A stretch of 64,000 nucleotides of DNA from Amblyornis subalaris. Taxonomy: Eukaryota; Chordata; Aves; Passeriformes; Ptilonorhynchidae. The stretch is from the NCBI GenBank assembly GCA_018881555.1, contig JACAXG010000061.1, forward strand, positions 2,356,001-2,420,000, in the 5' to 3' direction. Positions 34,601 to 45,243 of the stretch are shown piece by piece (position 1 is the stretch's first letter; each line of letters starts with the position of its first letter). The translations under genes were made by a program, and so were the position numbers. The notes under the pieces were generated by a model that saw nothing but the letters and a program-made list of their open reading frames with translations, had not been told where the DNA came from and ran no database searches.

Positions 34601-37492
34601 TTAAGAAGTCCCTTAAAAGGATAATGAGAAAAGGATGACACTAAAAGTTGGCTTGGGTCCCCAGCAGGGAGAGGATTGCATCTCTGTGCACCTTCTCCTC
34701 TGTATGGGCCTGTATGTTCATCTGAGGTCTGTGTCCCGAATCATCAAAGTGTTACCCTAGTCACATGAAAAAAGGTGTAACTGTGCTGCTTGTTCTCATT
34801 CTCTGCTGCCACACTCTCCCTGCCCCCCAAGTGTTGTTATCTGTATTGGCCAAATAGAAAGCCACCAAAGGGTACCTGCTGGACCCTTGGCTACCAGAAG
34901 AACTTGGGTTCTTTAAAAGCACTCTTTGCTTTCGATTAATGAATTATATAGATAATAGACAAGTACTAAGTAGGGTTGCATTTATCCAGGGCACCAAAGC
35001 TGGCGTGGTAGAAGACTGACTGAGCCAAGGCCGTACTGTAGAACCACAAGAGCACATGAAAATGCTCTTGCAGTGCTGGTGCTTGGCTGCCTGGATGGCC
35101 ATTATATGGTCATGAAATGCTTAGCACAAAGCAGTGATAGCTGATTATGCCTGCTAAATACTGCTGTGGTTCTAACACTAAGTGGTTCTATTAGCAAGTT
35201 CGTTTTGCTAGTTCTTAATTGCAGTGAAACTTCGGAAGATAAAAACATCAAAGGAACCCTTTTAGCTAACCAGATAAGTCTTGTCTTTATTTCTATGACC
35301 TTTTAAAAGTTCTCACCCTATTCAATTTGAAAACCTGCTGTAAGCTGTTAGAATTTAAATTAATACATGCTTATTTGGAGACTTTAAAAGTAAATGAAAG
35401 GTTACATACATTGGTACAAAATTGCTTCTTTTTAATGGTTTGCAGGTACATAAGAAATAGAATTAAATGCATTTCTCGCCCAAATTGTCCATTATAATCC
35501 GCCGGGCCAGTAATTTTTTAACTGAATTTGAGAGCTCTCACAAAAGGCTGTGATGTATCTTGAAGATGTATCTGCCTGCTCTCAGCACTATCTCTGTAAA
35601 TTGTTATTAGCAAAAAACTTGTGTCCATCAACTTTCTCCACACAACCTTCTGCAAAAGCATTAGAGGACTGACTTAAACACCAAAGGAGTTGAGATTCAG
35701 AAGGAAACTTAACCAAAAGTCACTAATGGGAAACAGACCCTTACAGACATTACAATGACCTTTACAGGCTCTGAAATGGCCCTAAACCGAGGCGTGGCAA
35801 AAGAACCTGTCCAACGAGAATGCAGTGAGTAGGGATGGAGTCTCTTTTAAATTGCCTGCTTTGTATTAGTCTATATTTTCTCTAATTTAAATAGTGAATT
35901 GTTCTCATTTGTGCTCTAACCAGAAATAGCTCTTAAGAGCCAAAGCCTTTCTTGTGTATCATGGATGCTTGTTTTAATGAAAGGCATCTCAAAGGTATGG
36001 ATGGCTTGGTGGTCTCCACCCAACAGGAAATCACCTTTCTTCTGTTGTAAAAAACCTGAAACTTTTTTTTTTCAATTTAAAAATAGTATCCATTACAAAT
36101 ATGTTATGAGAGAGAGAGTTCTGTGTCATCGGAAACACATGAAAAGCATTCAAATACTATAGGAATGAAAACTATAAAACATGTAGATCAATAAAAGAGA
36201 GTTTGCACATGCCTCTGTTTTCAGTATAGAAACTATGGAACAGCATCAATGTCCTCCCTGTGCCTTTCAGCATACTCAAATAATGTCCTTAAGCCTTGCT
36301 ACATTTGACTTCAAAAATTTCATAATGCAGTTTGTTCCTTACTTTTTTATTTAACGTTGCTGTAGTTCTAAGAGCCTTGAAGACCTGGCAGACAATTAAA
36401 CACTTTGTGATTTTCATACAGTTTTCTACAGAACTTGGATAGCCAGAAACATTTTAGCTCTTTAAACCGGGGAGCAGTTGTCAGTGTCATGTCTGTCCCA
36501 GGCAGAGATTNTATCAGCTCCTGGTAAGAGCATATTGGGTTATCCAGAAGGAAGGGGAGCAGGTTTATGATGTTTTGGTGGGCTGCTCCACCAAAACGAA
36601 ATGTCACCTTCAGTCACTTTCTTTCAGAATTTTCCCATTTCATATGAATTGAAGAAATGAATCAAAGTTGCCTTCAAATGTTTTCAATCACTGCGACCAC
36701 GTGTCCTTAACAGGGCATTAGGAGTGCTGGGGGAATGAATAGGATCAGAAATGAACTGCCATCCCTCAGCACAGTGGGTGGAGCCTTGAGGGTGGTTATT
36801 GCTAACTACAGATACAGCTACAATATTTTACATATTGTTATACTTGCAGAGCCCGTTTTGCTTAAAGTATTACTAAGCCTCCCTTCACTTGATTTTCCAC
36901 CCTCACTTGTAGAAAGCAAAGTAAACTATTTACCCAAAGAGCAGACTGGTAAAGCAGTCTCCTTCATATTCATGCATCTTTTTCACAACTGCAGCAGATG
37001 TTTGGAACACCCCACCTCATCATGCTTTCCCTCTCTGTTTGCATGGCTGAGATGGAGAAGATGATGAAGAACCCTGTCTTGCAGACTCTGTGCAAAGCAC
37101 CCTCAGAGAGTAGTGATGTTTTTAATACTTTTTTTCTGAAAATTCTCTCTCTCTTCTCAGTCACATGGCCCTGAGCATTTATTATGAAGCTTTCCACCAT
37201 GCTCCAGTTAGACAGGGAGATTTACATTGCGAGTCACTTTTGTGCTAAGTATTAAGACACAAGCGAAAAATGAAAGCCAACAAACTGATCTCACTGTTCT
37301 GATGGTTCATCTGTGGTTTAACAAGAAAATTTTGAGATGCCTTATCAGGTTAAGACATTTACCAGAACCCAGAGCTGGATTTCTTCTGAGGTATTGGTGA
37401 AAACCATATCCATGCAAAATACTGATCCCAAAAATTGGCTGCTGCTGACAGTACTCCAGCCTGGTGACGTGGTGCCTCAGCAATGCTCTTTA

Positions 37493-37600
37493 CTCATAGA
37501 ACCATAGAACCAATTCAGTTGGAAAAGGCCTTTAACATCATTGAATCCAATGTTAACCCAGCACTGCCAAGGCCTCTTCTCACTTCACTGCCAAGTGAAA
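37493..37600 (-). repeat. CR1 LINE 3' fragment, minus strand
   Basis: Reads ACTCATAGAACCATAGAACC, TTGGAAAAGGCCTTTAACAT and TTAACCCAGCACTGCCAAGG, the reverse complement of a CR1 3' end. Confidence 0.85.
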
Positions 37601-40600
37601 ACATCACCACAGATAATGGCATCCAATGGCATTCTCACTGTGAGGTTCACTTCCTCATTTTCACTGATCAGTGACCTTCAGCTGAGTTTTACTACTCAGA
37701 AGATTATTTCTGCCTAAAAATATAAACATTNGTATGTTCAAAGCAGAAGTATAGGGTCACAGAAGAGGAAGAGAATATAAATGTGCATCTCGGTGAAATC
37801 CAGTAACTGGGATGCCAAAACAGCTAAACAGCTTCACCATTTGCTCCCAGTTTCACACTTTTGAATTTCAAAAAAAAAGCATGACAAAGAAAAGAAGCTC
37901 TGACTTTCCATTATATACTAAATAAAACAAATATAGCCATTTGGGTTATATTCTACATTTCTTTACTTTTGTCAATGTCTTCATTAAATTTCTTGGTTTG
38001 AATAAAATTCAAATACATGGAAATGTATAAGTAATTAATTAGTGTTCCCTCAGCACCCATCTGATGTAGTTTTTATTTGTTACAACATCCACAAAAGTTG
38101 AACTGATATGAAAGTTGCTCAGTGAAGAATTACTTATAATGAATTTCCTTGGCCTCTGTCTTAGCAAACACTGATTTTTCTTATATTTTTATTTTTCATT
38201 CTAAAACACATCATTCGATAGCCAGTTTTTCTTGTCAATAGTTCTTTTGTATTGTGAAATAATAGAACTAGGTACTCTGAAATGTAGCAAACAATTAGTA
38301 ACAAAGAGATCAAATAATATCTATTTTCATTTAATCATTTTGTTCTTATTTCATAAAAACCCGACTTTTTGCCTTCATCCAAGCACTACTCGCCACAACT
38401 GCAGCATGAAAAATCAATGTGAATTTATAGAGGTCTGAATGTACAATCCGTTTTCCTCCTCTTCACTTACACTTCTCATTTCTTTTCTTTCTTTTCTTCA
38501 GGACTATTCCATTTTTTATACTTTGATGTCAGACACTTACAGTAGAGGACTAAATTCAGACTATTCAGATTGGATATAATAACCTGAGAAGAATGGCAGC
38601 TATCACACATTGGATCTGAATTTTTTTAATAACTGTTCACCTTCTTTCCATGAGCAGCAGAACTGAACCTTTTGCAGTGTGAATAATTTGCGGTGAAGCC
38701 TCTTATGTTGGGCACCAAAGAGCTTTCCCTTCCTCCCAGACCACTGGGTACGGTAGTGCTCTGAGCAACCAGCTGCAATTAAGCAGCGTGGCTGAGGAAA
38801 GATTTGTTAAGCTATTTTGCTCTTTTCGGGGAGACAGTTTAAATTATAGATCTAAGAAGCAGATTTTTCTATTATATGATGCACACACATTTTCTGTAAT
38901 GATTTTAATCATGTTATACAGTACTTCCCATGCTGAGCTCTTAGGTCTGGTGATCAGTGCAGTACACATGTTGGACAGATTTTACCCTCAGTATTTCACT
39001 TAAGCCAGGGATTGCAAGTAGGCTGCTGTATTAAATCAATTTTTTGGTGCTCTCACAGTAACACAGTAAAGCCATGTTAGATTTTCCAGTATTGGCAAAG
39101 AAAGCTGAAATAAAATAACCGTATTCCAATGCAGATTTAAAACAGAATCAGTGCAAATTTACTGCTCCTATCATGGAGAATATAAATAAAGGATATTGGA
39201 GTATAAGATGAACTCAGAAGACGAACTCCTATATATTTAATATATTTCCCTGCCCACAGGTGATCAGGACTTTTAAAGATTATAATGTAATGCATTTGGG
39301 AACGGGGCATTAAAAATATACTTTTGTCCCAGTGAAGCAGTCGTTCCTGTTGAAGTTTCTGCAAGCAGAAGCCCCTCCAGCTGTGGGGCAGGGCAGTAAC
39401 CCATGGTGATTTGTGGGCTGCACAGCTGCATGGCCAGTCTGGGTGTCCTCCCCTGCCCTGCCAGCACAACAGCAGGGCCTGATCCTGCCACCTGTTACTC
39501 TGCAGCACCTGAAGACACATAGAGGTGGTGATGGATGAGTGGGAATGGGCAAGTTAACGGCAGTCAGGCTGCTCCTCCTGTGCCTCACTGGTTAACCCAC
39601 GGCCTCGGCGAGCCATGACCACTCTGTGCAAGTGGCAGCAGACAAACTTGGAAAAACCCAACCCGAACCAAACACTGTATGATCTTTTTCCTTCTGTTTC
39701 CTTCCAGACCTCCAAATGAGTCCTCCTCAATGCTGTCAGCCACAGAAGGTGGATCCAGGTGGATTTAAGTCCTAAGGTAACAGCCACACATCACTAGAAG
39801 CACAACAGCTCCACTTCCTCAGTTTGCCTTCCTTTTATGCCATAAATGTTAGTATCATAAGTGCTAGTATCTAAATCTATCTATTTAGATAGAAAGCTGG
39901 TTGCTTTGTAATATATTCATTTTTTTCTCTTCTCTGTATTGCCTGTATATTCACTGCTTGGTCTAGCCTCTAAGGAAGAGGTTACTCTCTGAATTACTGC
40001 CATGAGTCAGTGGGAATACAGTCCAAAAATGCACCATTTTGCCGATTTTTTTGATGTTAACACATTAAAGAGTGTGTTACACTAAAGTTCAGCTGCCAGC
40101 ATTTTCATTAATTCTGAGTCCTATTTCAGGGAAGTGCTGAGGTTATTTCTGAAGCAGTCAAGGCAATTTCACTGGCCCATAAAACAACTGAGTTTCTGTG
40201 GTGAACTCATGCCTCGCCCACAATAAGTGAAACATCGCATGTACAGGGAGTAAGGTACAATTGAGTATGCTAGGTTTACCTTGTTTCTTAGAAAAGCTTT
40301 AAAGGAGCTCTGGCTGTGAGACGACTTCTCCTTCGGTGTCCTCCCACCAAAGTGACTACACAGCAGGTGTTCTTGTTAAGTATATTCTCTTTGATAGGTC
40401 ATTTTTTTGGCTGGGGTTTCCTGGTTTGATTGTTTCTGGATTACCTTTTTTTAAGAAATTTTTCTCTTCTTCCTAGCCAAAATATGAATTAATGTTTTTA
40501 GTGAAAACAGAACTTTTCAGCAAAAATTTGATTGCTGTCTTGAACTGAATGATACAAAACTGACCTTTTAACATCTCTCTGGGCAACAGGGAGGCCTGAA

Positions 40601-41397
40601 TCAATTTCATTAAAATATGAGTCTCATGCAGCCGTAATCATGCGCTTTCACAGCAATTATCTGCTCTCCTGATTGGAAGAGGTCTGTGCCTTGATGAATT
40701 ATGGTGACTATAAACCACATCATTAACAATTCATTAAATCAATATGAGAAAAGTAGTAGAGTAAAACCAATGTCCAGATTGTAAATTAACTGCGGCAGCT
40801 GCAAAGCTGAAAGTGGGTCAGCTGAGGTGCACACAGAGCAAGGCAGAAGCTTACAGAGACTTTGGACGACCATGGGCTACCACAGCAGAACCCTGGGACT
40901 GCCAGGATAGTTACACCTCCTCCTTGCACTGTCATCATAGTTAAAAAAAAACCCAACAAACCTACCCAGAGATATTTAATAAACTTACTTTGTTTACACA
41001 CCTTTAAAAAAAGGTGTGTGGTGCAATCTGGAGGGTCAGTATCTGTTATCATGCTTTGTCTTCAGCTGCTGGTCATCTGCATGAATTAGCCCTCCCATGG
41101 GCAGGGAAGACAAGCCCACCCGTGGGGATGAGTGGGCTGGGGCACTCTGTGGGTCTGTATCTCAAGGCTGATCTCTTGTGAGTGCTGCAGATGATTTCTT
41201 GGGTTCCCTTACCTTCCCCACAAGCTGCTTTCATGAGGCATTTTGGGGCACTGTCACGCACATGGCTATGACTGAGCAGGGAGTTTAGTATTTGTAGGGA
41301 GGGACCAAAAAAAGCAGGGTGCTGGCAGGCTCATTTGAGCCTTCCCTCAAGAGGAAATCAGGCCAAAAGTTATTTGTATCACAAAAAAAATTCTACA

Positions 41398-41525
41398 TAT
41401 TCCCTGGTGCAACTTGAAGCCATTTCTTCTCATCCTGTTGGTTGTCACCTGGAAGAAGAGACTGATTACCCCCTACCTCAACCCTCTTTCAGGTAGTTGT
41501 AGAGAGTGGTAAGGCCTGGGCCTTA
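41398..41525 (-). repeat. CR1 LINE internal fragment, minus strand
   Basis: Contains CCTGGTGCAACTTGAAGCCA, CATCCTGTTGGTTGTCACCT and TTCAGGTAGTTGTAGAGAGT, the reverse complement of the CR1 segment that precedes its 3' end. Confidence 0.8.
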
Positions 41526-41589
41526 TCTCACGCTGTGGTCATTATTTGTTGCTATGCTATGGTCAAATGCCGAGTTTGGAAAAGATCTT

Positions 41590-41830
41590 TAGATTGGAAA
41601 CAATTTTAGATTGGATATTAGGAAAAATTTCTCCACAGAAAGCTTTGTCAAGTATTGGGACAGGCTGTCCAGTGAAGTGATGGAGTTACCATCCCTGGAG
41701 GTATTTAAAAGATGTGTATATGTGTCTCTTAGGGACACGATTTAGTGGTAGACCTGGCAGTGCTGAGTTAATGGTTGGACTCAATGATCTTACAGGTCTT
41801 TTCCAGCCTAAACAATTCTATGATTCTATG
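41590..41830 (+). repeat. CR1 LINE 3' fragment, plus strand
   Basis: Contains TTAGATTGGATATTAGGAAA, GGAGTTACCATCCCTGGAGG and GGTCTTTTCCAGCCTAAACA, with an ATTCTATG tail. It lies just after an oppositely oriented CR1 piece. Confidence 0.88.
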
Positions 41831-42307
41831 ACCAACCCCAACACAGGAATTTGGAGAAATGTATGACTGCAAGGAAACACCTACCCATAAAAAAAGTTTA
41901 AATGCATAGCTTTAGCTACTACAAAAGCAAAAGATAAAGACACTGGACTTCCTAAAAGCCTGTTTGATCAGTTTCAAGGGTTAATTCATTTTTCAGTGAT
42001 AAACTGAGATAGATGATACCAGAAACTGATCAGGAGCTTTTTTTTATTCCCAGTACAATGAGAACTGCAGACTGCTAAGGCAGCTTTGTTTACATGTTTG
42101 GTTCAGTCAGCTGATGGCCACTGTCCCATGTGAAGTGAGACACATCATTTCTTCCCAGGAAGGGAATTTGTCAAGCCTGAAGCAGAGTTCTCTTGAGAGA
42201 TCACTGGTAATGGCAGATAGCATTTACCTAAACATACCTGGTTGCCAAAACAAGATAGTCTCTTTTTCCTTTGCTGTCTTGGCCAAAAGCCAAGTTAATA
42301 CTTCAAA

Positions 42308-42370
42308 TCCATTTTTTTTCTTTTCTTTCTTTTTTTCCCCCTTTGTACTTTTCTTTCTTTTTTTTTTTAA
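42308..42370 (+). repeat. T/C-rich simple sequence
   Basis: Pyrimidine tract of repeated TTTTC-type units. Confidence 0.8.
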
Positions 42371-43944
42371 AGTTCCTGTGAGCAGTGATTAACAATTCCT
42401 GTATTCATGTTGTGTTGATGGTGGTGTGATAGCAGTGTGAACATGCCAGCTCTATCGGTCTAGACACGCAGGTACACATGATGTGTTCACTCCCTGTCAT
42501 CTGACAGCCCTTCAGGTAGCAGAGATGTGTATCTCTTCAACGAGATTTAATAACTGAGGTGCTAAAGCTGTGAAGTACTAAGCACTTCCTGCCCACGCAC
42601 TTCTTTGTCAGATGAAGCCCTAAATCTCCCTGAATGTGTGTTTCTTTGCTAGGAGAATGTTTAGGATATATTTTAAACCTTTTCTCCTTTATAACTGCAT
42701 GATTCAATTCACTTGTTTAAATTGCAAAGCTGTTTCTCAGAGAACAAGAATAATAATATAAAAACTATGAAGTTAATTTAAGATCTGGTGGTGATCCGCT
42801 GATTTCAAGCAACCCTTCAGTGTTTCAGACACCGCTATGGCTAGGACAATTGGAGAAGTCAGCTCAGGTTTCAGATGGTCCCTCCAGTCTTGACATATCA
42901 TAGTTCTCCTGGGCTTTTTATTCTTCTTTTCACTCCTTTTACACCTCTATTCCTCCTAGCTCTTTCTTCCCTTCTCCTTTACTCTTGTCTTGTGAATGTT
43001 GACTGCAGCCACAGCACAAGCGGACCCAAATATTTCCTGCATCAGCCCTGCAGGAATGTGTAGTCTAAGGGCCAAGAGCTGAGGAGGAAGAATGTGAAGG
43101 ACTGGAGTGTCACAGTAAAGCCACCTTTTACTTATTACCCCAGCCCTGGTGGGTTTGGATTCCTCTAACCACAGGCCTGATCCTCAGTGCCTCTGAAGTC
43201 TATTTACAACATGTTTAATAATTTCCACCAGCTGGTTCTTATTGAGACTGTCACTCAAAATTTATGTAACAATTTCATGTATCAAATAACATGGCAAAAA
43301 ACTCCATCCTAACCAACTTTATTGTTTTTAGGCTGATAAATTTTTGGTTTTAATTAACAGGCATTTGTTGTCAGCAGTTTTCCTCTGGAGGTTCTCAAAA
43401 CCCTCTTGGGAAAAGCATTCAAACCTCCTTTCTCCCCAGCAGACTTTGGATCAGGCCCCCAGTGCTGAACCACAGTGTTTGAAGGTCACTTTTCACTTCT
43501 AGGATCAACAACCTGGAAACAAAGGAGTGCAATTAAAGTTAATGTCCCACATGGTTTGAAAAATAATTTTGAATGGCTTCGAAACCTGACATTTCAACTG
43601 GGAATGTAGTTGATTGAATAACAACAAAAAAAGCAACAATCACATGAGGACGCTGCAGTCATATGATTTTTTTGCACAGTCAGTCACAGCTTTGACTTCG
43701 ATTTATGCTCCCCTTTCTTTCTGTCAGATAATGAGGGCTTAGTTTAAACAAGCCTGTACCCCTAAGGCTATTGCCTTCACCCTGCTCCTTGGCTGGCAGC
43801 AGGAGGGAGAGTTAGCTCCAGCCAGGAGGGTGCTGAAGCATGGAGTCTACACATGCAAAATCCACAGGACTGGACATCAGGTAGTGGTAATAACTTACAC
43901 AGGTAATAGAAAACACTAGAAAAATTAGAAATGTAGAACAAACC

Positions 43945-43975
43945 AAAAAAAAAAAAAAAAGAGAAAAAGAAAATT
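43945..43975 (+). repeat. A-rich simple sequence
   Basis: Run of about 17 A followed by GAGAAAAAG. No retrotransposon body or target duplication was recognised next to it. Confidence 0.75.
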
Positions 43976-44028
43976 AGTTAGAGTTCTAAAATCTCCTTCC
44001 ATTGGGCAATCTCTTCATTCTGTTGACA

Positions 44029-44056
44029 GGAATTATGGACTTGGAATTATGGACTT
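44029..44056 (+). repeat. 14-bp tandem duplication
   Basis: GGAATTATGGACTT occurs twice, back to back. Confidence 0.85.
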
Positions 44057-44950
44057 CCACTTGCCCTGCCTGAAATAAAAGCAGTTTATTGTTGCCCAAC
44101 TCACTGGTTTCTGGCTAGCCAGTGTCTCACTTATGAGTGCTGTTCCATGGGATCACTGAAACTACTACTGAATTATCTCTTGATGACTGTACTTGTTTCT
44201 ATGCCTTGTAATTGTACAAAAACTTGTTCCTTGCTGCAAACAACAGCAAGAAACTTCACAAGGCTGCCAGGGCTTCGACGAAAATCAGCCGATGCACTGC
44301 CTGCAGAACATCTGGGCTGGTGAAGCACATTGAACCTGAATTTGAACCACTAGGTGCAGTGTTTGCCAATCTACGGTGGTCCTCTTGAGTCCCTGGTTAT
44401 ACCTCATTATTAGGTTGGGCAGTAAAATCTGTCTTTTATTTATCTCTACAATCCATGAAATTTATACAAGCAAGCACTTGTCTGTGTTTAGGTCGTGGCA
44501 GCTTGTGAGCTAGATATTAAGTGGCCATCACCACACAGGGGCTGCGATGGTACCTCTAGCCATGGTTGAATGGGATATGCATGTACCCACTAAATGTTTA
44601 AATAACGTTTTCCTTAACAATCAACTCTGATCAGGAGCCAAGTCAAGAGACGTGTTTGAGTTGGCTGTTCTCCATTTAGTTTACAGTTGTTGCCCAGCAA
44701 ATGGGGAGAGCCACATGGTTAAGTAGCGAAGGGTTCATCAAATGCAGTGAGCTGTTGCAGTAACACTTGCAAATCAGGCTGGGGCAAGAGTTAATTTGGA
44801 TTTCTGGAAATAAATGTTCCTAATTTAAAAACAAATTAAGTACAAAAATTGATCACAGTGCAAAACTAGTATAAAAATGCCTGTGAGGTGAATGGTGTGG
44901 CTCCAAACAGGTCTCTCAGAAGTCCCACGGAGTGCTGAAAGCAAAGGGAG

Positions 44951-44957
44951 TGAGTCA
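44951..44957 (+). promoter_or_regulatory. GPNMB: AP-1 type site upstream of GPNMB
   Basis: TGAGTCA, the canonical AP-1 heptamer, 217 bases before the GPNMB start codon and two bases before an M-box-like motif. Confidence 0.5.
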
Positions 44958-44959
44958 TA

Positions 44960-44970
44960 AGCACATGAGC
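44960..44970 (-). promoter_or_regulatory. GPNMB: M-box-like motif (MITF/TFE) upstream of GPNMB
   Basis: AGCACATGAGC on the plus strand is the complement of TCATGTGCT preceded by GC, matching nine of eleven bases of the melanocyte M-box. GPNMB is an established MITF/TFEB-family target, so the site is plausible. Confidence 0.6.
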
Positions 44971-45014
44971 TGAAAGAAGCTGAAGACAAAATCATGCATC
45001 TCTGCTTAATTCCA

Positions 45015-45022
45015 TCACATGA
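45015..45022 (+). promoter_or_regulatory. GPNMB: E-box TCACATGA upstream of GPNMB
   Basis: TCACATGA, the MITF-preferred flanked E-box, 152 bases before the start codon. Confidence 0.55.
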
Positions 45023-45173
45023 TGAGTCCCGGGGCCCTTCATTTAATCGCAGAGCAGAGCAGCGGAGAAACTTCATTCTCACTTCGCAGTGGGGACCGGA
45101 GGAGTTCCCGCGCGCAGGCACCGGCCACGCTGCTCCTCGGCAGGTGCTGAGCGGGCCCAGGGTCTCCGGAACC

Positions 45174-45243
45174 ATGAGCGGTGTTCGGCACCACCTCGGA
45201 TTCCTGCTCCTGGCCGAAGCGGTGCTGTGCGCTGCCGCCACAC
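45174..45243 (+). CDS. GPNMB: GPNMB exon 1, signal peptide
   Basis: ATG in the context ACCATGAGC; donor GTGAGT at 45244. It encodes 23 residues, MSGVRHHLGFLLLAEAVLCA, AAT. Confidence 0.9.

Larger units (their letters stand above)
25913..44940. other. Intergenic region between NUP42 and GPNMB
   Basis: About 19 kb with no coding exon that I can support. All open stretches are short and resemble no family known to me. It contains a few CR1 pieces and simple repeats, which are listed separately, and otherwise AT-rich unique sequence. The same interval is also gene-free in human, to my knowledge. Confidence 0.7.

Noticed and set aside
39137..39588. Overlapping minus-strand open frames of 72-127 codons in the intergenic gap
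   Set aside because: Two frames open over the same GC-richer stretch, no family resemblance, no splice context.
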